DNA of 39,091 nucleotides from an uncultured Acetatifactor sp. GTDB taxonomy: Bacteria; Bacillota; Clostridia; Lachnospirales; Lachnospiraceae. Each line of letters begins with the position of its first letter. Positions within the stretch are counted from its first letter, which is position 1. The stretch is taken from assembly GCA_910589035.1 (NCBI GenBank), contig CAJUSI010000092.1, forward strand, positions 1 to 39,091. Reading direction: 5' to 3'. The translations under genes were made by a program, and so were the position numbers. A model generated the notes under the pieces. It saw nothing but the letters and a program-made list of their open reading frames with translations, ran no database searches and had not been told where the DNA came from. This document shows, one piece after another, positions 34,057 through 39,091 of this stretch.

Positions 34057-34208
34057 TAGATATATACTTTATTCCGTATATTTTGGCTTACAGGACGGAG
34101 ACTGCCAGGAGATGGTATTTATTCATAATATACTGCTGCAGGAGCGGATAGCAACGATATTATAGAGTCCAGGACAGGATTTGCCGCAGTCTTTTTTACG
34201 GAGAAAGA

Positions 34209-34289
34209 ATGGATATGAAAAAGTATACCTTTCAGATGACGAAGAAAGAAATCAGGGAAGTCTGCTTCAGGATAATATGGGAACACTGA
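34209..34289 (+). CDS. Possible 26-residue leader peptide
   Basis: A short frame MDMKKYTFQMTKKEIREVC... ending at TGA 34287-34289. GGAGAAAG at 34200-34207 is a reasonable but closely spaced ribosome binding site. It overlaps the start of the next small frame in another phase, so it might couple translation or represent the N-terminal part of a frameshifted gene. Tentative. Confidence 0.25.
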   Translation: MDMKKYTFQMTKKEIREVCFRIIWEH

Positions 34290-34435
34290 GAGCCTTGTGC
34301 AGAGAGAAGCATGTGGAAATTCTCCGAAAGAAAAGCAGGAAATATGTACCTGTCTGGGTTTTTATCATATTGATGGTGATTTGGATGGTGGGACTTCAAG
34401 TGGCGCTTTTCGGTATGATGGGCGGGATTTTATAA
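34277..34435 (+). CDS. Small single-span membrane protein
   Basis: A 52-residue frame: a basic N-terminal half (REKHVEILRKKSRKY) and a hydrophobic C-terminal segment VPVWVFIILMVIWMVGLQVAL. Positive residues before the helix predict a cytoplasmic N-terminus. The same frame is open upstream to 34181, which would give 84 residues with an acidic LSDDEERNQGSLLQ segment, starting at a TTG codon. CAGGA at 34266-34270 is the nearest ribosome binding site for ATG 34277. A strong promoter at 34028 supports expression of this region. I do not recognise the family; the start is uncertain. Confidence 0.45.
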   Translation: MGTLRALCREKHVEILRKKSRKYVPVWVFIILMVIWMVGLQVALFGMMGGIL

Positions 34436-34489
34436 TGACGGAATCCTGGAAGATATTCTGATTTCCGCCATTACTGTTGCCGCATAGCC

Positions 34490-34543
34490 CGAAAACAAGC
34501 CGTGCTCACTGCTGTCTGTATCTCTGAGGCAGTGAGCACGGCT
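34490..34543 (-). terminator. 15-bp hairpin terminator of the opp operon
   Basis: AGCCGTGCTCACTGC (34498-34512) and GCAGTGAGCACGGCT (34529-34543) pair perfectly around a 16-base loop. On the minus strand the stem is followed by TGTTTTC, a usable T-tract. On the plus strand no T-run follows, but the hairpin may also slow transcription from the small-gene region. Confidence 0.75.
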
Positions 34544-34656
34544 GTTAAAGGTATAAAACACGATTTATTATAGCTTATAAGTTCTTCTGGTAAAATAATC
34601 TGCCTGATAATAGGAAAAATCCAGCTCAACAGAGAAAAATTCTTTTTGCAAACCAT

Positions 34657-35052
34657 TCAGAAAAGCCCGTATACGGCCAAAGCCGCCAGCGACAGGATAA
34701 AGTACACTCCGCCGGCCAGGAAGAGACCTGCGGGAGATTTGCGCTGCGCTTCTTTGCGCTCCCGGTATTGATGGATATCTTCCCTGGAATGCCCTTCTTC
34801 CGTCCTCCTCAGGGCCGGAATCGCCACCTCCAGAGCCGTGCGCAGTCCGTAGCCGGCCACGTCAAAGACGCCCCGGTTGCCCACAGCCCTGATGACGCCC
34901 GGCCCCAGCAGCATCACTGAGGCCACGAACAGGCCGTCGCATAGGGAACGGCTCCAGCCATAGCCCCTGCTGACGTTCAGGGCGTACACAGCCGCCGCGA
35001 TGACCGCCCCGACAATCAGGCTGGCCTGAAAGCCTTTTTTATTCCCCCTCAT
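34657..35052 (-). CDS. DUF3899 membrane protein
   Basis: A 131-residue protein. Two hydrophobic segments near the N-terminus (QASLIVGAVIAAAVYAL and LCDGLFVASVMLLGPGVI) are followed by GNRGVFDVAGYGL, the typical DUF3899 pattern. A charged cytoplasmic loop with EEGHSREDIHQYRERKE leads to a third membrane segment at the end. The function is unknown. The start ATG at 35052 overlaps the stop of the OppF-like gene by four bases, so it is translated with the transporter and may assist it. In-frame codons upstream to 35100 lie inside that gene and are less likely. A terminator follows about 110 bases later. Confidence 0.75.
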   Translation of the reverse strand: MRGNKKGFQASLIVGAVIAAAVYALNVSRGYGWSRSLCDGLFVASVMLLGPGVIRAVGNRGVFDVAGYGLRTALEVAIPALRRTEEGHSREDIHQYRERKEAQRKSPAGLFLAGGVYFILSLAALAVYGLF

Positions 35053-36203
35053 TCGGCCTGGAGATCCGCCTGGATCTTCTGGTATTCCGCCTCGTTGCAT
35101 TGGACGAAATGGCCGGGACGCACCTCGCGGAAGGACGGCTGATCCACGCTGTAATCATGCTCGGCCAGCGGATTATAAGTGATACGCCGGCGCTGCCGCT
35201 CATAGATCGGGTCCGGCAGCGGGATAGCGGAGAGCAGAGATCTGGTATAGGGGTGCAGCGGATGGGCGAACAGTTCGTCGGAGTCCGCCAGCTCCACCAT
35301 CTTGCCATAATACATGACGCCGATCCGGTCGGAAAAATACTTGACCACTGACAGGTCATGGGCGATGAACAGTATGGTCAGACCAAAGCGTTCCCGCAGC
35401 TCGTTCAGCAGGTTGATCACCTGCGCCTGTACGGATACGTCCAGCGCGGACACCGGTTCGTCGGCGATAATCAACTCGGGATTCATAATAATCGAACGAG
35501 CTACGCCGATACGCTGCCTCTGGCCGCCGGAGAACTCATGAGGATAACGGGAGGCATGCTCCCGGACCAGTCCCACCAGCTCCAGCATTTCGTAGACCTT
35601 CTCGTCGATGACCTTTTTGTCCCTTTCTCCCTGAATGACCAATCCCTCTGAAATAATCTCACGGACAGTCATTCTCGGATCCAGAGAAGCAATAGGATCC
35701 TGGAAAATCATCTGAATCTGCGTGACCAGGCGGGTCTTCTTTGCCTTTCTCAACTCATCCTTATACCGACTTTCCAGTCTGGCTTTCTCTTCGCCGACAG
35801 CCGCCGCAATCCTGGGCTCATATTCCTTTTTCAGCTCTTCCGTGCGCTTGGCGGCATATTCCCTGTCGCAGTTCTTCTGTTCCTCCCGGGCTGCCCTGAT
35901 CTGGGCTTTCAGCTCGGCAATGCGGGTGGGATCCTTCGTCTTCTTCAGCTCGTCCCTGTAGGACTGGATACCTGCGGCAATGCGCACACCCTTGAAATAA
36001 ATGTTGCCGGAGGTGATATTATACAGCTTGATGATGGATCGTCCGGTAGTAGTCTTTCCGCAGCCGGACTCACCCACCAGACCGAAAACTTCTCCTTTTC
36101 GGATCTCAAAACTGACATCGTCCACAGCCTTTGTCACAAAATTTCCGGCCTTAAAATATTGGCAGAGATGCTCAACCCTCAGCAGGGGTTCCTGATTATT
36201 CAT
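35049..36203 (-). CDS. Peptide ABC transporter ATPase, OppF type
   Basis: A 384-residue ATPase of an oligopeptide/dipeptide importer. Walker A is GESGCGKT (44-51), Q-loop Gln168 in MIFQDPIASLDP, signature FSGGQ (224-228), Walker B LIIADE and H-loop His282. The OppF C-terminal region with HPYTRSLLSAIPLPDP follows. Residues 76-157 form a highly charged coiled insertion (SYRDELKKTKDPTRIAELKA onward) between Walker A and the Q-loop, absent from ordinary OppF proteins. GGGAGG precedes ATG 36203, which overlaps the end of the OppD-like gene by eight bases. It pairs with that subunit to energise the permeases. Confidence 0.9.
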   Translation of the reverse strand: MNNQEPLLRVEHLCQYFKAGNFVTKAVDDVSFEIRKGEVFGLVGESGCGKTTTGRSIIKLYNITSGNIYFKGVRIAAGIQSYRDELKKTKDPTRIAELKAQIRAAREEQKNCDREYAAKRTEELKKEYEPRIAAAVGEEKARLESRYKDELRKAKKTRLVTQIQMIFQDPIASLDPRMTVREIISEGLVIQGERDKKVIDEKVYEMLELVGLVREHASRYPHEFSGGQRQRIGVARSIIMNPELIIADEPVSALDVSVQAQVINLLNELRERFGLTILFIAHDLSVVKYFSDRIGVMYYGKMVELADSDELFAHPLHPYTRSLLSAIPLPDPIYERQRRRITYNPLAEHDYSVDQPSFREVRPGHFVQCNEAEYQKIQADLQAE

Positions 36204-38349
36204 GTTCGGCCTCCCTTCTCCGGTTCATCCTGGCGATACGGTCCATGACAGCATTGGGCGGATCCACCTTGGGTGCGTCCGGGTGCAGCAGCCAGGTAGC
36301 GGCGTAATGGGTGTCGCTGATCTGGAACATGGGCGGCTGCTGTTCAAAGTCAATCTGCATGGCATACTGGTTTCTGGGCGCAAAAGCGTCCCCCTTGGGC
36401 GGATAGATCATGTTGGGCGGCGTGCCGGGAATGGCCGTCAGCTTCTCATTGGTATCCAGATCAGGCATGGAGGAGAGCAGTGCCCAGGTATAAGGATGGG
36501 CGGCATGATAGAATATATCCTCGCTGGTACCGTATTCCACGATCTTTCCGGCATACATAACAGCTACACGGTCCGCCATGTTGGCAACCACACCCAGGTC
36601 ATGGGTGATGAAAATCACGGACAGATGACGTTCCGTCTTCAACTTGTTGATAAGCTCCAGAATCTGAGACTGAATGGTCACATCCAGAGCCGTAGTAGGC
36701 TCGTCGCAGATCAGGATATCCGGATTGGCGGCCAGAGCGATCGCAATAACGATGCGCTGGCGCATACCGCCGGAAAACTCAAAGGGATATTGCCGAAAAC
36801 GCTTATGGGGTTCGGCAATTCCTACCTCTTCCATCAACCGGATCGCACGGTGTCTTGCAATCCGGGGAGTTACCTTGTCAACGATACCGGAAGAGCTGTG
36901 CATCAGGTAATCAATGGCAGCGATGGTTTCCGCGTGGTAATCCCGGCTGTCAGCGGCGTCCAGCACCGTCTGATAGTGCTCCGTCAGCCGGTCAATAATA
37001 TGTGACAGGTTTGTCTTAATCAGCTCCAGATCGGTAACGGCTGCATCGGCCAGCTCCCAATCGGGCTTCTTCCCCTTAGCCACGATGGCATTATACTTAC
37101 GCTTTTCCTTTTCATACCGGCGTATAATTCCGACATTAGCCTTTACACCGTGAAAATACTTGTCCAGCTCGCTCTTCATGCTGGGTGAAAAGGTGTAGAC
37201 CAGACTGTCCTTGCTAACGGCCAGCGGATCGAAAGTTTTCCTCACCGTTCCGCCCAGTTTCTTCCAGGTATTCATGCATTGCCTTTTATCCAGCTTTTCT
37301 GCGGCAAAAATCGGTCTGGCGGCCTCCAACTCCTGAATTGCATTGCGCATATGGGCATAACACTGATCCGCAGAATAGGTCACCGCCCGCTGCGCGTCGG
37401 AGATAAAGTCCGTCATAAAATGCTCTTCCAGGTAATCCAGTAAAAAATCATTCAGCTTTTCCAGCGGCATTTCCGGCAGCGGCTTGTCAGAAAAGGTCAG
37501 ATAATAGCCCATGCGGAAGAAATTAGGCTTAGGCCTTTCCGCGCCTTCCGTCATAATATCCCGCAGGCGGTAGAGACTCTTAAGCACTGCCGGATAATCC
37601 TTTTTCCGGAAGTTTTCTTCCAGAGCGGAAGTGCTCTCCAGAACTTCTGCCTTATAGGTATCCGGATTCACCACATATTTGTTCAGAGATTCCCGACTGC
37701 AGCGGGAAATGTCCTTGACGCGGTCTGCCGCACCCTTCGCCACGGTATTCTTCTCCAGCTCAAAGGCAATGATTCCAATATCGTCCAGCGCCTCCGTGGC
37801 TGCCTCATGAGCGGCATTATAGGCAGATTCCAGTTCGGTGTGCTTCTTTTCGAACTGTTGGAACTTCCGGCAGCTGACGGAGGCTCGTCTTTGCTCTGCC
37901 TCATTGGCTGCGCTGGCCCCCATCCTTTCGCTGAGGTTCTTCAAATAGGTGTGGAAAGTACGCCTGCTTTCCTGCTGGCGGATCTTACCCTTGAGGAGCA
38001 TGGCCTCCGTGAGCTGGCGGCCAATGCGCACGATGGGATTCAGGGAGGACATGGGATCCTGGAAGATCATGGCGATCCTGTCGCCGCGGATCTTGTGGAA
38101 ATCCTCCTCCGATATCTTCAGCAGATCCTGGCCGTCATAGATGATTTCACCGGACTCCACAATGGAGTTCCCCGCAAGGATCCCCAGAATGGCCTTGCTG
38201 GTAACGGATTTGCCGGAGCCGGACTCGCCTACGATGGCCAGAGTCTCGCCGCGGGCCAGGTCGAAATCGATTCCGCGGACCGCCTGCACCTTACCGCTGC
38301 CCGTGCGGAAGGAAATACGTAAGTCCTGTACATGCAGTTTGTTTTCCAT
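36196..38349 (-). CDS. Peptide ABC transporter ATPase, OppD type, with large insertion
   Basis: A 717-residue ATPase, about twice the usual 330-350 residues of OppD. Walker A is GESGSGKS (41-48), Q-loop Gln97 in MIFQDPMSSLNP, signature FSGGM (525-529), Walker B ILICDE (545-550) and H-loop His583, followed by the OppD tail with HPYTWALLSSMPDLD and IPGTPPNM. Residues about 122-500, between the Q-loop and the signature, are a charged, mostly helical insertion (for example RRTFHTYLKNLSERMG and KKHTELESAYNAAHEAA). The frame is uninterrupted and flanking OppD sequence resumes at RAIRLMEEVGIAEPHKRF. The start overlaps the OppC stop (TAATG). It probably forms a heterodimer with the OppF-like protein. 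Confidence 0.9.
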   Translation of the reverse strand: MENKLHVQDLRISFRTGSGKVQAVRGIDFDLARGETLAIVGESGSGKSVTSKAILGILAGNSIVESGEIIYDGQDLLKISEEDFHKIRGDRIAMIFQDPMSSLNPIVRIGRQLTEAMLLKGKIRQQESRRTFHTYLKNLSERMGASAANEAEQRRASVSCRKFQQFEKKHTELESAYNAAHEAATEALDDIGIIAFELEKNTVAKGAADRVKDISRCSRESLNKYVVNPDTYKAEVLESTSALEENFRKKDYPAVLKSLYRLRDIMTEGAERPKPNFFRMGYYLTFSDKPLPEMPLEKLNDFLLDYLEEHFMTDFISDAQRAVTYSADQCYAHMRNAIQELEAARPIFAAEKLDKRQCMNTWKKLGGTVRKTFDPLAVSKDSLVYTFSPSMKSELDKYFHGVKANVGIIRRYEKEKRKYNAIVAKGKKPDWELADAAVTDLELIKTNLSHIIDRLTEHYQTVLDAADSRDYHAETIAAIDYLMHSSSGIVDKVTPRIARHRAIRLMEEVGIAEPHKRFRQYPFEFSGGMRQRIVIAIALAANPDILICDEPTTALDVTIQSQILELINKLKTERHLSVIFITHDLGVVANMADRVAVMYAGKIVEYGTSEDIFYHAAHPYTWALLSSMPDLDTNEKLTAIPGTPPNMIYPPKGDAFAPRNQYAMQIDFEQQPPMFQISDTHYAATWLLHPDAPKVDPPNAVMDRIARMNRRREAEHE

Positions 38350-39091
38350 TAATCGTCCACCCCCCTTGTCGTAGGATTGAATGCGTCGCGAAGACCGTTG
38401 CCGAACAGGTTAAAGCAAATCATCAAAAGCCCCAGAAAGATGCTGGGATAGAGCATGGCGTGAGGCGCGGTGGTGGCGGCGCCGTTGCCCTGGCTGAGCA
38501 GAGTGCCGATGGTGGTGCCGGCGTAGGTGGACAGATCCACTATCCCCAAGTAGGTCATAGAGGTTTCCGAGCTGATGACGCCGGGGATCACCAGGGCGCA
38601 GGAGGTGATGATGGTGCCGATGGCGTTGGGGAAGATGTGCTTGAACATCAGCCGGGCATCCGAAGCACCAAGGGTTCGCGCAGCCATGACGAATTCCTGG
38701 CCCTTAAAGCGGTAGAACTGCTTTCTTGTCAGAGCCGCCATACCGATCCACCCCGTTAAGACGAAAGCAAACAGGAAAGACACCACCACGCCCACCTTCT
38801 GGGCCAGGTGGAGCTGGAACAGGGTGGTCACCACCACGAAAGGCACACCCGAGAGGACATCACAGATACGATCCAGCGTCATGTCGATAGCGCCGCCGTA
38901 GTAGCCCTGAATGGAGCCGTACACTGCGCCGATGCTCAGGTTGATGGCCGAGACCAGAATGGCGAAAATCAGGGAGAAACGGGCGCCCAGGCCGATAGCG
39001 GTGAACAGGTCGAGCCCCATTACATTAGTACCCATCAGATAGCTCGGCTCATGGCCGTTGAGATAAATATAGTAGTTGTAATACAGGATCC
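38349..39091 (-). CDS. Peptide ABC transporter permease, OppC type (5' end missing)
   Basis: The C-terminal 247 residues of an inner-membrane permease; the gene continues past the window's right end. The visible part starts within ILYYNYYIYLNGHEPSYLMG and contains about five membrane segments. The EAA loop, which contacts the ATPases, reads RTLGASDARLMFKHIFPNAIG when its flanks are joined (core GASDARLMFKHIFPN). GLDLFTAIGLGARFSL just before the first full helix is typical of OppC/DppC. It belongs to the same operon as the two ATPases, with a one-base stop-start overlap. The missing upstream genes should be oppB-like and a substrate-binding protein. Confidence 0.9.
   Translation of the reverse strand, partial: ILYYNYYIYLNGHEPSYLMGTNVMGLDLFTAIGLGARFSLIFAILVSAINLSIGAVYGSIQGYYGGAIDMTLDRICDVLSGVPFVVVTTLFQLHLAQKVGVVVSFLFAFVLTGWIGMAALTRKQFYRFKGQEFVMAARTLGASDARLMFKHIFPNAIGTIITSCALVIPGVISSETSMTYLGIVDLSTYAGTTIGTLLSQGNGAATTAPHAMLYPSIFLGLLMICFNLFGNGLRDAFNPTTRGVDD

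Noticed and set aside
34471..34656. Minus-strand 61-codon frame
   Set aside because: It contains the terminator hairpin of the opp operon and lacks a ribosome binding site.
39086..39091. GGATCC at the extreme right end, suggesting a cloning boundary
   Set aside because: The same site occurs inside genes elsewhere in the window, and the oppC frame runs off the end normally.

Overview
The window looks like chromosomal DNA of a gut-type Clostridia, most likely Lachnospiraceae. This is inferred from roughly 50% G+C, strong AGGAGG-type ribosome binding sites, A/T-rich sigma-A promoters often with a TG-extended -10, and the gene families present. No rRNA, tRNA, CRISPR array, phage module or intact insertion sequence was seen. 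The right end cuts through a gene (oppC-like).

Layout, left to right. (1) 1-2607: a leader with a terminator, a TVP38/VTT membrane protein, and a MATE exporter whose 5' leader holds a 12-bp-arm hairpin. (2) 2878-9420: a signalling cluster of a stand-alone CheY-like receiver, a hybrid histidine kinase with receiver and Hpt domains, a second hybrid kinase whose C-terminus is a complete DegV (fatty-acid-binding) domain, and a DUF362 protein. (3) 9526-16312: a GH109-like Gfo/Idh/MocA protein, a decayed sigma-factor remnant, alaS, and a DUF4091 (GH123-like) protein. (4) 16354-24596: a 17-bp tandem repeat array, a LytTR response regulator, an AAA/DUF4143 ATPase behind 32-bp-phased repeats, an AgrC-like GHKL kinase, the deleted remnant of an AAA-ATPase_like gene on the other strand, and a heterodimeric ABC exporter. 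(5) 24792-27556: rpsU, a D,D-carboxypeptidase, a possible 47-codon ORF and a membrane-anchored metallophosphoesterase. (6) 27702-34435: a second DUF4091 protein divergent from a MarR-MATE operon, a HelD-like RNA polymerase recycling ATPase behind a perfect palindrome, and a small membrane peptide gene behind a near-consensus promoter. (7) 34490-39091, minus strand: the end of an opp-type peptide ABC importer operon (permease, two ATPases, DUF3899 protein) closed by a 15-bp hairpin terminator.

How the genes may work together. The 2878-8498 genes could form one phosphorelay: neither the CheY-like protein nor the kinases carry a DNA-binding output, and only the first kinase has an Hpt domain. 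The DegV module suggests acyl-lipid sensing, which is inference. The GH109-like protein and both DUF4091 proteins point to handling of N-acetylgalactosamine-containing glycans such as mucin. Two MATE exporters, a MarR regulator and HelD suggest responses to drugs or toxic small molecules.

The most unusual items are the kinase-receiver-DegV fusion, the approximately 375-residue insertion inside the OppD nucleotide-binding domain (with a smaller coiled insertion in OppF), and several phased repeat or palindrome structures at promoters.
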